Assembly (NCBI GenBank): GCA_027323595.1
Contig: DAHWBL010000399.1
Span: forward strand, 1 to 6,902
Length of the DNA: 6,902 nt
Reading direction: 5' to 3'
DNA from: Acetobacteraceae bacterium
GTDB lineage: Bacteria > Pseudomonadota > Alphaproteobacteria > Acetobacterales > Acetobacteraceae
The number at the start of each line of letters is the position of its first letter. Within the stretch, counting starts at the first letter, position 1. The notes under the pieces are model-generated. The model ran no database searches and was not told the origin of the DNA. It saw nothing but the letters and a program-made list of their open reading frames with translations. Positions 1 to 6,483 of this stretch are shown here, piece after piece. The translations under genes were made by a program, and so were the position numbers.

Positions 1-20
1 GCCGCCGCGTCCGCGCTCAC
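1..20 (-). CDS. Possible 5' end of next gene after dapD (partial, candidate only)
   Basis: On the minus strand a GTG at 20-18 opens a frame that reads M-S-A-D-A-A and then leaves the window. It is preceded by AGGGG (31-27) with a 6-nt spacer, a good Shine-Dalgarno arrangement, and it lies about 25 nt past the dapD stop. Succinyl-diaminopimelate desuccinylase (dapE) often follows dapD in alphaproteobacteria, so dapE is the natural guess. Only six codons are visible, so the identity is inference and the true start could lie further on. Confidence 0.3.
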
Positions 21-50
21 GCCCGACCCCTCACGCCCGACCCCTCACGC
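17..50. repeat. 14-bp tandem repeat, about 2.4 copies
   Basis: The unit TCACGCCCGACCCC occurs at 17-30 and 31-44, and a partial copy (TCACGC) follows at 45-50. The partial copy overlaps the last codon and stop of dapD. Read on the minus strand, each unit carries GAGGGG followed by a GTG six bases later and a TGA, so the repeat duplicates a ribosome-binding-site/start-codon unit just ahead of the next gene. The unit is not a multiple of three: the GTG at 34-32 reads only five codons to a TGA, whereas the GTG at 20-18 stays open to the window edge. Confidence 0.85.
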
Positions 51-893
51 GCGCAGGAGGTCGTTGATGGCGGTCTTGGCGCGGGTGCGCGCGTCCACCC
101 GCTTGACGATGACCGCACAGGCGAGGGCGGGGCCGGGGGAGCCGTCGGGCAGCGGCTTGCCGGGCAGGCTGCCCGGGATCACCACCGAATAGGCGGGGAC
201 CCGGCCCAGGAACACCGCACCGGTTTCACGGTCGATGATCTTGGTGGAGGCGCCGAGGAAGACGCCCATGGAGAGCACCGCGCCGCGCTCCACCACCACC
301 CCTTCGGCGACCTCGCTGCGCGCGCCGATGAAGCAGCCATCCTCGATGATCACCGGGGCGGCCTGGAGCGGTTCCAGCACGCCGCCGATGCCCACCCCGC
401 CGGAGATGTGACAGTCGCGGCCGATCTGCGCGCAACTGCCCACCGTCGCCCAGGTGTCGATCATGGTGCCCGCCCCGACATGCGCGCCAACATTCACGAA
501 GCTCGGCATCAGCACCACGCCCGGCGCGATATAGGCCGACCGGCGCACCACCGCGCCGGGCACCGCGCGAAACCCGGCCTGCTGGAAATGCCGCGCGTCC
601 CAGCCGGCGAACTTCATCGTCACCTTGTCGAACACCGGCGCGCCGCCGGGTCCGGCCATCGGCACCGAATCATGCAGCCGGAACGATAGCAGCACCGCCT
701 TTTTCAACCATTCATGCACCACCCACCCGGCCTCGGCGGGGGCGGCGACGCGCAGCCGGCCGGCATCGAGCAGATCGAGCGCGGACTCGACCACCGCGCG
801 ATCGGCCCCGGTGGTGGTGGCATCGAGCTGCGCGCGGCGCTCCCACAAAGCGGTGATGGCCTGTTCCAGTGCGGAGATTTCATCGTCATGCAT
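45..893 (-). CDS. dapD: 2,3,4,5-tetrahydropyridine-2,6-dicarboxylate N-succinyltransferase
   Basis: DapD transfers succinyl from succinyl-CoA to tetrahydrodipicolinate in the cytoplasm, the first step of the succinylase branch to meso-diaminopimelate and lysine. The 282 residues match the usual family length (about 274-284). An N-terminal helical region (1-85) with the conserved FDKVTMKF (88-95) is followed by a left-handed beta-helix of hexapeptide repeats (about 118-225). The signatures MIDTWATVGSCAQIG (144-158), GGVGIGGVLEPLQA (165-178) and IGARSEVAEG (189-198) are intact, including D146 and E194, which correspond to the catalytic Asp/Glu pair described for the family. The C-terminus (VIVKRVDARTRAKTAINDLL, 261-280) is also canonical. 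The ATG at 893-891 is chosen because AGGA (905-902) precedes it by 8 nt and the N-terminus aligns with known homologues. The family acts as a trimer. It is transcribed away from the diguanylate cyclase gene and is probably followed by another dap gene outside the window. Confidence 0.97.
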   Translation of the reverse strand: MHDDEISALEQAITALWERRAQLDATTTGADRAVVESALDLLDAGRLRVAAPAEAGWVVHEWLKKAVLLSFRLHDSVPMAGPGGAPVFDKVTMKFAGWDARHFQQAGFRAVPGAVVRRSAYIAPGVVLMPSFVNVGAHVGAGTMIDTWATVGSCAQIGRDCHISGGVGIGGVLEPLQAAPVIIEDGCFIGARSEVAEGVVVERGAVLSMGVFLGASTKIIDRETGAVFLGRVPAYSVVIPGSLPGKPLPDGSPGPALACAVIVKRVDARTRAKTAINDLLRA

Positions 894-901
894 CGGTCAA
901 A

Positions 902-905
902 TCCT
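902..905 (-). promoter_or_regulatory. Ribosome binding site of dapD
   Basis: AGGA on the minus strand lies 8 nt before the dapD ATG. It is the only purine-rich match close to that start and supports the 893 start. Confidence 0.6.
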
Positions 906-1030
906 GGCAAAGCGCGTCCCGGCGCGGGCGGCGGACCATGCGTTCGCGCCGCCGCCGCTGTCAATCGGCGGGGCCGATGATGGGACAGCCGCCGCGATGG
1001 CGACCGTTTTCGCAACAAACTGTCCACCCG

Positions 1031-1064
1031 CTAACTTTCGTTTGACAATTTATCTCCAAAACTC
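1031..1064. promoter_or_regulatory. AT-rich promoter-like island in the divergent region
   Basis: The 177-bp divergent gap (894-1070) is GC-rich near dapD but turns AT-rich at 1031-1064, the most AT-rich patch I see in the window. It contains a perfect TTGACA hexamer (1042-1047) on the plus strand and TATCTC at 1051-1056. No well-spaced -10 partner is visible: 17 nt after TTGACA falls at 1065-1070, which is CCCGCC. On the minus strand a TAAATT-like string occurs in the same patch. A promoter for one or both divergent genes probably lies here, but I cannot assign -35/-10 pairs or a start site. Confidence 0.35.
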
Positions 1065-1070
1065 CCCGCC

Positions 1071-2483
1071 ATGAGTAAAAGCGCGCACGCCCCCCGCACC
1101 GCCAGCCAGCAACAGGCGACCGCCGAGCACGCCGTCGCCGCCCTGCTCGAAAGCCGGGCGCGCTGGCGCGACCTCGCCACCCTCGCCGCCGATCTCGCCT
1201 TTGAAACCGACGCCGATGGCCGCTTCGCCTTCGTCGCGCCCGACCCGGCGCTGGGTTGGCCCGCCGGCCAGTTGATCGGCGCTCCCGCCGAGGTGCTGCT
1301 CGGTGGCGCGCAGGCGCTGGGCTCGCCCGACCCGTTTCATCTGGACGCGCCGATGCGCCGCCAGCGCGTGTGGCTGCGTCGCGCCGATGGCACCATGGCC
1401 TGCCTGCTGCTCGGCGCGGTGCCGCTGCTCGATCGGCTCGGCCAGGTCGTCGGCGCGCGCGGCATGGGCATCGACATCACCGAGGCGAGCCAGCAGGAGG
1501 ATTCGCTCGCCGCCGCCCTGCGCCGGGGTGCCATGGTCGATCACATCCTGGGCCAGATGCGCCATGAGCTGCTCGCCCACCGCATGATGGAGGCAACCCT
1601 GGCGGCCATGCTCGGCGCGCTCGGCGCGGAAGGTGCCGCCGTGATCGAGGCGCTGCCTGACGGCGCCATGCGGCTGCTGCACGAGGCCGGCAGCGGCACC
1701 GCCGCCGCACTCGCCGCGCCGACAACCCCGCCGCCCTCACCGCTGGCCACCGCCCCGGCCGGCACCCCGCGTGACAGCGCCGCGCCCGACGGCCGCCTGC
1801 TGATCGCGGTGGCCACGCCCACCCGCTTTTCGGCCGGCACCTTCCTGCTGATGTGGCGCCCGCCCGGCGGTCGTCCCTGGGACGAGGAGGAGCGCCGGCT
1901 GCTGCAATCCGCCGCCGGCATCGCCCGCGTCGCACTGGAACACGAGGAAATCCAGCACGAGATGGCGCGCCAGGCCCGCACCGATCCGCTCACCGGCCTG
2001 CTCAACCGCCGCGCCTTCCTGGAGGCGCTGCCCCGCCGCATCGAACGGCTGGACCGCGAGGGCGCGCCGGGCACGCTGGTCTATGTCGATCTGGACCGGC
2101 TGAAGCTGCTGAACGACACCGGCGGGCATGAGCTCGGCGACGCCGCGCTGAAGCGGGTCGCGCAGGTGCTGCGCGACAGCACCCGCCCGTCCGACCTCGT
2201 CGCCCGGCTGGGTGGCGACGAATTCGCCATGTGGCTCGACGGCGCCGACCGGCTGACCGCCGCCGAGCGCGCCGACGCGCTGGTGCGCACCGCCGCCGGC
2301 CGGCTCAGCATCGACACCGCCGACGGGCCGGTGTCGCTCGGCTTCTCGATCGGCTTCGCCGAGCGCCTGCCCGGCAGTTTCGAGGATCAGGACGGTCTGC
2401 TGCGCCGCGCCGATCTGGCCATGTACGAGGCCAAGCGCGCCGGCCGCGGCTGCTGGCGCGCCGCGGTGGATGCCGTCGCATGA
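1071..2483 (+). CDS. Cytoplasmic PAS / GAF-like / GGDEF diguanylate cyclase
   Basis: This predicted diguanylate cyclase makes c-di-GMP from two GTP. Domains of the 470-residue protein, in order: a PAS fold with its PAC tail (about 34-138, ending GMGIDITEAS); a GAF-like sensory region (about 165-290) interrupted by an Ala/Pro/Thr-rich low-complexity stretch (about 209-238); a helical linker (about 285-302); and GGDEF (about 303-465). The catalytic motif RLGGDEF (379-385) is intact, and DPLTGLLNRRAF (305-316) and the metal-binding FVYVDLD-like segment VYVDLDRLKLLND (337-349) are present. RPSD (372-375) lies five residues before GGDEF, matching the RxxD inhibitory I-site, so product inhibition is likely. 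No signal peptide, membrane segment or EAL domain is seen. The input signal is unknown: neither the PAS nor the GAF-like part shows a motif I can tie to a ligand. The start has no obvious Shine-Dalgarno sequence, but a start much further downstream would cut into the PAS domain. The stop overlaps the next gene's start. Confidence 0.93.
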   Translation: MSKSAHAPRTASQQQATAEHAVAALLESRARWRDLATLAADLAFETDADGRFAFVAPDPALGWPAGQLIGAPAEVLLGGAQALGSPDPFHLDAPMRRQRVWLRRADGTMACLLLGAVPLLDRLGQVVGARGMGIDITEASQQEDSLAAALRRGAMVDHILGQMRHELLAHRMMEATLAAMLGALGAEGAAVIEALPDGAMRLLHEAGSGTAAALAAPTTPPPSPLATAPAGTPRDSAAPDGRLLIAVATPTRFSAGTFLLMWRPPGGRPWDEEERRLLQSAAGIARVALEHEEIQHEMARQARTDPLTGLLNRRAFLEALPRRIERLDREGAPGTLVYVDLDRLKLLNDTGGHELGDAALKRVAQVLRDSTRPSDLVARLGGDEFAMWLDGADRLTAAERADALVRTAAGRLSIDTADGPVSLGFSIGFAERLPGSFEDQDGLLRRADLAMYEAKRAGRGCWRAAVDAVA

Positions 2484-3748
2484 ACCCCGTGCTGTGCGAC
2501 ACCATGAGCGAGCTGACCGCGCGGGTGCGTCTGGCCACCGCCACCGCCACCCCGCCGCGCCTGCTCGAAGCGCTGGCGATGGACCCCGATGTCACCGTGC
2601 GCGCCGCCGTGGCGATGAACGCCGCCGCCACCGCCGCCGCCGAGCTGCGCCTGGTCGGCGACCAGGATGAGCGGGTACGCGCGCTGCTCGGCTCCCGCCT
2701 CGCCGCGCTCTGCCCCGAGCTCAGCGCCGACGATCTCGACGAGACCCGCGCCCACGTGCTCAGCCTGCTGCGCCGCCTCGCCTCGGATGCCGCCGAGCGG
2801 GTGCGCGTCGCCATCGCCGACGTTCTGAAGGACATGCCGCAGGCGCCGCGCGAGCTGATCCTCACCCTCGCCAAGGACCCGGTCACCGCGGTCAGCGACC
2901 CGGTGATCCGGCTGTCGCCGGTGCTGACCGAGGACGATCTGATCGCCCTGCTCACCACCCGCCCGGCGGCGGCGACCGCGGTGGCGATGCGCATTGCGCT
3001 GCCGTCGCGCGCCAGTGACTGGCTCGCCACCGCCGCCGACGACGACACCGTGGCGGTGCTGCTGGAAAATCGCGGCGCGGCGATCCAGGAGGCCACCCTC
3101 GACGACATCGTCGATCGCGCCGAGCCACGCCCGCGCTGGCACGCGCCGCTGGTCAATCGCCCGAGCCTGACCGCCTATGCCGCGCACACCCTGTCGGGTT
3201 TCGTCGCCAATGATCTGCTCGCCACGCTGGCCGCGCGCGGCGATCTGGCCGGGCCGCTGATCGCCGAATTGCAGCAGCGTCTGCAAACCCGCCTCGCCCA
3301 GCCCGCCGGTCCGGGCGCCACCGCGCGCGGCCAGCCCGCCGCCGCGGGACGCGGCCAGCCCGATGGTCTGGTCTGGCCCGAGGAAGACCCACCGGCCGCC
3401 GCCGCCCTGCTGCTCGCGCACCGGCTGTTCGATGCCAAGGGGCTCGACGACGAGGCCCTGCTCAAGGCGCTGCGCCGCGGCCAGGCGCGCTTTGCCACCG
3501 CCATGCTTGCGGTCGCCGGCTCGGTGCCGGCGAGCCACGTCGCCCGCGCCATCACCCTGCGCAGCGCCAAGGCGCTGACCAGCCTGGTCTGGAAGGCCGG
3601 CCTGTCACCGGCCATGTGCGTGCCGGTGCAGATCGGTCTTGGACACCTCAAGCCCGATGACACGCTTCCCGACGACGAAGGCGGCTTCGCCCTTACCGAG
3701 GACGAGATGCGCTGGCAGGTCGCCTTCCTGGGCCGCCCGGCGAGCTGA
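2480..3748 (+). CDS. DUF2336 domain protein (HEAT-like helical repeats), function unknown
   Basis: This 422-residue protein matches the pattern of DUF2336, an alphaproteobacterial family of unknown function. Repeating helical units with 'D-x-x-x-x-VR' turns occur at about 28-47, 56-77, 96-116, 126-149 and 181-202, resembling HEAT repeats. The segment DPVTAVSDPVIRLSPVLTED (133-152) is the most family-typical part. The C-terminal part (about 305-390, including LLKALRRGQARFATAMLAV and LTSLVWKAGLSPAM) also resembles the family, so the protein appears full length. A Pro/Gly/Ala-rich linker (about 275-305) contains a doubled RGQP. No membrane segment or enzymatic motif is visible, so it is likely a cytoplasmic protein-binding scaffold (inference). 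The ATG at 2480 is chosen because it forms an ATGA overlap with the cyclase stop, implying translational coupling; a second ATG at 2504 is possible. The frame stays open upstream to 2231, but there it runs antiparallel in sense to the cyclase code and is Arg-rich noise. Confidence 0.88.
   Translation: MNPVLCDTMSELTARVRLATATATPPRLLEALAMDPDVTVRAAVAMNAAATAAAELRLVGDQDERVRALLGSRLAALCPELSADDLDETRAHVLSLLRRLASDAAERVRVAIADVLKDMPQAPRELILTLAKDPVTAVSDPVIRLSPVLTEDDLIALLTTRPAAATAVAMRIALPSRASDWLATAADDDTVAVLLENRGAAIQEATLDDIVDRAEPRPRWHAPLVNRPSLTAYAAHTLSGFVANDLLATLAARGDLAGPLIAELQQRLQTRLAQPAGPGATARGQPAAAGRGQPDGLVWPEEDPPAAAALLLAHRLFDAKGLDDEALLKALRRGQARFATAMLAVAGSVPASHVARAITLRSAKALTSLVWKAGLSPAMCVPVQIGLGHLKPDDTLPDDEGGFALTEDEMRWQVAFLGRPAS
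3326..3362. repeat. 13-bp direct repeat inside the DUF2336 gene linker
   Basis: CGCGGCCAGCCCG occurs at 3326-3338 and 3350-3362, 24 bp apart (eight codons, so in frame). It encodes the doubled RGQP of the low-complexity linker between the helical-repeat part and the C-terminal part. This looks like a small in-frame duplication. Confidence 0.6.
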
Positions 3749-4387
3749 TCAGCCCGGCTGGCGCGCCACGAAATCGATCACCGCCGACATTCCCTTGTGG
3801 CGCGCGCCCTCGTTCAGCTCCGCCTCGTACTGCGCCACATGCAGCACCTCCATGCCGGCGAAGCTGCCGCGCAGAAGCTCCTCGGTGTAGAGATTTTCCA
3901 GCACGCTCGGCCCGCCGGTGCGAAATTCGAGCTGCCTTGGCGTGTAGCCCTCGATCATCAGCAGCCCGCCGGGCAGCAGCACATGGCGCATGCGCTGAAA
4001 AATGCGCGCCCGCGTCGCCGGGTCGCAGAACTGGAAAAAAATCCCCACCACCAGGTCGAAGCGCGGCGCGCCCCAGTCCCACAGATCGATGTCGGCCAGC
4101 ATGAACTCCACCGACACCTTGTGGTGCGCCGCCAGCGCCCGCGCCTTGGCCTGCGCGTTGGGCGAGAAATCCTGGCTGGTCACCGCCAGCCCCTGCCGCG
4201 CCAGCCACACCCCGTTGCGCGCCTCGCCATCGGCGACCGACAGCGCCTTCATGCCCGGACGCAGCAACCCCGCCTGCGACGCGAGAAAGGCGTTCGGTTC
4301 GGTACCGAACACATAATCCTCGGCGGCGAAACGCGCCTCCCAGCGGGCATGTTCGTTCTGATCGGCGATCGGGATCGAATCGGTCAT
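3749..4387 (-). CDS. Class I SAM-dependent methyltransferase (TehB/thiopurine-methyltransferase-like)
   Basis: This 212-residue protein has a Rossmann-type class I methyltransferase fold. The N-terminus WEARFAAEDYVFGTEPNAFL (16-35) is typical of small TehB/TPMT-like methyltransferases. The SAM-binding loop is ALSVADGEARNGVWLA (48-63). The acidic post-I residue is D73 in SQDFSPNA (71-78), motif II-like ADIDLWDW is at 98-105, motif III FDLVVGIFFQF is at 110-120, and LLPGGLLMIEGY is at 137-148. The loop is degenerate: against the usual D-x-G-x-G-x-G it has Ser for the first acidic residue and Ala at two of the glycines, leaving G54. Related proteins with a similar 'LSxAxGEGRN' loop are known, so it is probably active. 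The substrate is unknown. The ATG at 4387 has GAGGA (4396-4392) four bases before it; a longer open frame to 4513 lacks family similarity and overlaps the upstream gene. It is the last gene of the lysK/mprF-like unit. Confidence 0.88.
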   Translation of the reverse strand: MTDSIPIADQNEHARWEARFAAEDYVFGTEPNAFLASQAGLLRPGMKALSVADGEARNGVWLARQGLAVTSQDFSPNAQAKARALAAHHKVSVEFMLADIDLWDWGAPRFDLVVGIFFQFCDPATRARIFQRMRHVLLPGGLLMIEGYTPRQLEFRTGGPSVLENLYTEELLRGSFAGMEVLHVAQYEAELNEGARHKGMSAVIDFVARQPG

Positions 4388-4391
4388 GGCG

Positions 4392-4396
4392 TCCTC
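4392..4396 (-). promoter_or_regulatory. Ribosome binding site of the methyltransferase gene
   Basis: GAGGA on the minus strand lies four nucleotides before the ATG at 4387-4385. It settles the start in favour of the 212-residue protein over the longer frame. Confidence 0.65.
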
Positions 4397-4402
4397 ATGG
4401 TT

Positions 4403-4415
4403 GCCCGGCTCGGGC
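4403..4415 (-). other. Small inverted repeat in the 29-bp gap between the mprF-like and methyltransferase genes
   Basis: On the minus strand GCCCG-AGC-CGGGC forms a perfect 5-bp stem with a 3-nt loop, starting right after the TAA of the mprF-like gene. No U-run follows, so it is not a standard intrinsic terminator. It could slow 3' decay or tune coupling between the two genes, or be chance in GC-rich DNA. Confidence 0.4.
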
Positions 4416-4416
4416 G

Positions 4417-6483
4417 TTACGGCGCGGTCTGGCCCGGCACGGGATCGGCCACCAGGTTCGCCCGCGCCAGCAGCGCGGGCAGCCGTTGCAGATCGCGCCC
4501 GGCGATGCAGCACAGATAGCCCCCCGGCGGCGGCCCCTCAACCAGCGATGTCTGCGGCAGCCCGCCCGCATCGAGGGGCAGGCAGGTCAATCCGAGATCG
4601 GAATGGATTTTCAGCATCCCGTCGCCGGCCCGCCAGATCGCCAGGTGTCGGCCTTCCTGCTCGGCCAGATCGCGCAGCCGCCAGATCGCCGAGGGGCGGT
4701 CCGCGGCCGTGCCCACCGGGTCGCCGAGCCCGAGCAGGATGCCGTCCAGCCGCAGGAACGCGAGCCCCGCGCGCGCCGCCTCGCCCATCACCACCCCATC
4801 GGCACGCGCCGGCGGGTTCACCCCGCAACTGGCGTATTTGGCCCGTGCCGCCTCGTCCCAGGCCAGCACCGCGACATGGCCCGGGCGGATCATCCGCCAG
4901 ATCGCCAGCGCCGCCACCACCACCGCCACCGCGATGATGGCGCGCTGTCCGTTCGGCAGGTCCGGCGACAGGATCGCCTCCCACCAGGTGCCGTCGGTGA
5001 GCCCGAACACCGCGCGGTTGAAGCCCAGCAGGGTGCCCGCGGCGATCACCAGCACCAGCAGCGGTACCAGCGAATCCGCGGTCAGCGGCCCGCTGAACAA
5101 CCGCGCGCGCCGGTAGAAGGCGCCGCGGAACGGCGCGATCAGCAGCGCCGACAGCACCAGGATGATCGGCAGCCACAGCGCGTCGCCATCCACCAGCGCA
5201 TAGCCCGCGCCGGCCGCCAGCAGTGCGATGGTGCTGCCCCAGGCGAGGCGCACGCGCTGCGACAGCCCCGCCGCCAGCACCAGCAGCCCGGCGCCGATCA
5301 ATGACGGCACGAACGCGCCCGCGCCCGAGGCGACATCGCCGAAATCCGGATCGATCCAGGAAAAATCAGGCTGCGGCGCGATCGCGGCGAGGCTGAGCAG
5401 CAGCACCCCGCACATCACCACCACCCCGGTTGCCGCGCCGATGGCGAAATCGGGTTCGCTGAACGCCGCGCTCGCGCGTGCGAACCGCGCGAGCCGCCGG
5501 CTGCGCAGCAGATCGCCGCCGCGCAGCAGCACCTCGTTGCCGGTGAACAGGCTGCCCGCCAGGAACAGCGGGATGATGTAGTAGAACAGCCGGAACACCA
5601 CGATCGCGCCGATCACCTGCGGGGCGGCGACGAAATCGGCGAGCCCGAGCAGCATCGCGCCGTCGAACACGCCGATGCCGCCGGGCAGGTTGGCCGCCAG
5701 CCCGGCGCTGTAGGAGGCCAGATAGATCGCCAGGAAGCGCTGGTAGGTCAGCCCGCTCGCCTCGGGCAGCAGCGCGTAGAAGATCGCCGCCGTCACCGCC
5801 ACGTCGATCGCCGCCAGCGCCACCTGCGCGACCGCCATCCGCCAGCGCGGCAGCTCGGCGCTGCGCCCGAACAGTTTCACCGTGCCGACCATCCCGGCGA
5901 GCGCGACATAGGCGGCCACCAGCACCCACATCGCCGCGCCGACGAGATAGACCGCCCACAGCGGCAGCCGGTCGCCGATGAACGGAATCGCGTCCGGCTC
6001 GAACAGCAGGATCGCCCCGCCCAGCACCAGCGCGCCGAGCCCGAAGGTGAGCGAGCAGAACGCCACCACCTTGGCGATCTGCACCGGCGCCAGCCCCCAG
6101 ACCGCATACAGCCGATAGCGCACCGCCGCCCCCGACACCGCCGGAAAGCCCAGATTATGCGACAGCGTGTAGGCGCAGAACGAGGCGAAGGCGACCCGGC
6201 GATAGCTCACCTTATGGCCGGCATAGATCGTGCCGAGCCGGTCATAGAGCGTCAAAATGCCATATGCCAGCAGGTTGAAAATGAAGGCGATCACCAGCGC
6301 GCGGGTCGGGATGCCCTCCACCGCCTGCTTGATGTCGGCGAATTTCAGGGTGCGGAATTCGTGCTGCACCACATAGACCGCGCCGCACAGCAGCCCCACG
6401 CCCAGCAGCGCCGGCAGGTTGCGCAGCAGCCGCATCAGCACACCGGTGCGCGGTGGCGCCCGCTCCATCTTCTCAGCCGCCAT
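4417..6483 (-). CDS. MprF-like lysylphosphatidylglycerol flippase/synthase homologue with shortened synthase domain
   Basis: MprF proteins transfer lysine from Lys-tRNA to phosphatidylglycerol with a C-terminal cytoplasmic domain and flip the product with an N-terminal membrane domain. This 688-residue protein has about 14 hydrophobic segments. The first eight (about 22-315) form the flippase-type domain, with FPAVSGAAVRYRLY (113-126) and ANLPGGIGVFDGAML (264-278) as its best signatures. Six more follow (about 348-370, 388-407, 414-430, 436-452, 470-488, 513-531). The cytoplasmic tail (about 537-688) resembles the start of the DUF2156 synthase domain: LGLGDPVG (584-591) and HSDLGLTCLPL (627-637) align with the first acetyltransferase-like half. 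The second half, which holds the catalytic region in full-length enzymes of roughly 840-880 residues, is absent, and the protein ends LVADPVPGQTAP. Only 29 bp separate its TAA from the next gene, so no detached remainder exists downstream. The ATG at 6483 is preferred over a GTG at 6486 because AGGGG (6493-6489) is 5 nt before it. It overlaps the lysK end by 11 nt. Lysinylation activity is doubtful; flippase activity is possible. Confidence 0.88.
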   Translation of the reverse strand: MAAEKMERAPPRTGVLMRLLRNLPALLGVGLLCGAVYVVQHEFRTLKFADIKQAVEGIPTRALVIAFIFNLLAYGILTLYDRLGTIYAGHKVSYRRVAFASFCAYTLSHNLGFPAVSGAAVRYRLYAVWGLAPVQIAKVVAFCSLTFGLGALVLGGAILLFEPDAIPFIGDRLPLWAVYLVGAAMWVLVAAYVALAGMVGTVKLFGRSAELPRWRMAVAQVALAAIDVAVTAAIFYALLPEASGLTYQRFLAIYLASYSAGLAANLPGGIGVFDGAMLLGLADFVAAPQVIGAIVVFRLFYYIIPLFLAGSLFTGNEVLLRGGDLLRSRRLARFARASAAFSEPDFAIGAATGVVVMCGVLLLSLAAIAPQPDFSWIDPDFGDVASGAGAFVPSLIGAGLLVLAAGLSQRVRLAWGSTIALLAAGAGYALVDGDALWLPIILVLSALLIAPFRGAFYRRARLFSGPLTADSLVPLLVLVIAAGTLLGFNRAVFGLTDGTWWEAILSPDLPNGQRAIIAVAVVVAALAIWRMIRPGHVAVLAWDEAARAKYASCGVNPPARADGVVMGEAARAGLAFLRLDGILLGLGDPVGTAADRPSAIWRLRDLAEQEGRHLAIWRAGDGMLKIHSDLGLTCLPLDAGGLPQTSLVEGPPPGGYLCCIAGRDLQRLPALLARANLVADPVPGQTAP

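Noticed and set aside
927..953. 7-bp GC-only stem (927-933 with 947-953) upstream of dapD, considered as a riboswitch or attenuator
   Set aside because: The arms are simple GCC/GGC repeats with a 13-nt loop, expected by chance at this base composition, and there is no lysine-riboswitch-like architecture or U-run.
938..1045. Small plus-strand frame of 35 codons in the divergent gap
   Set aside because: It begins with a run of arginines typical of GC-rich noise, has no ribosome binding site and shows no recognisable motif.
2231..2479. Upstream extension of the DUF2336 frame (83 more codons)
   Set aside because: It lies wholly within the GGDEF coding sequence in another frame, is extremely Arg-rich and has no family similarity; the ATGA overlap at 2480 is the natural start.
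2387..3538. Long minus-strand open frame (383 codons) opposite the DUF2336 gene
   Set aside because: It is the antisense shadow of a gene with strong family match; its product is Gly/Arg/Gln-rich without domain signatures.
4388..4513. N-terminal extension of the methyltransferase to 4513
   Set aside because: The extra 42 residues are Arg/Ala/Gly-rich, overlap the end of the mprF-like gene and precede a start at 4387 with a good ribosome binding site.
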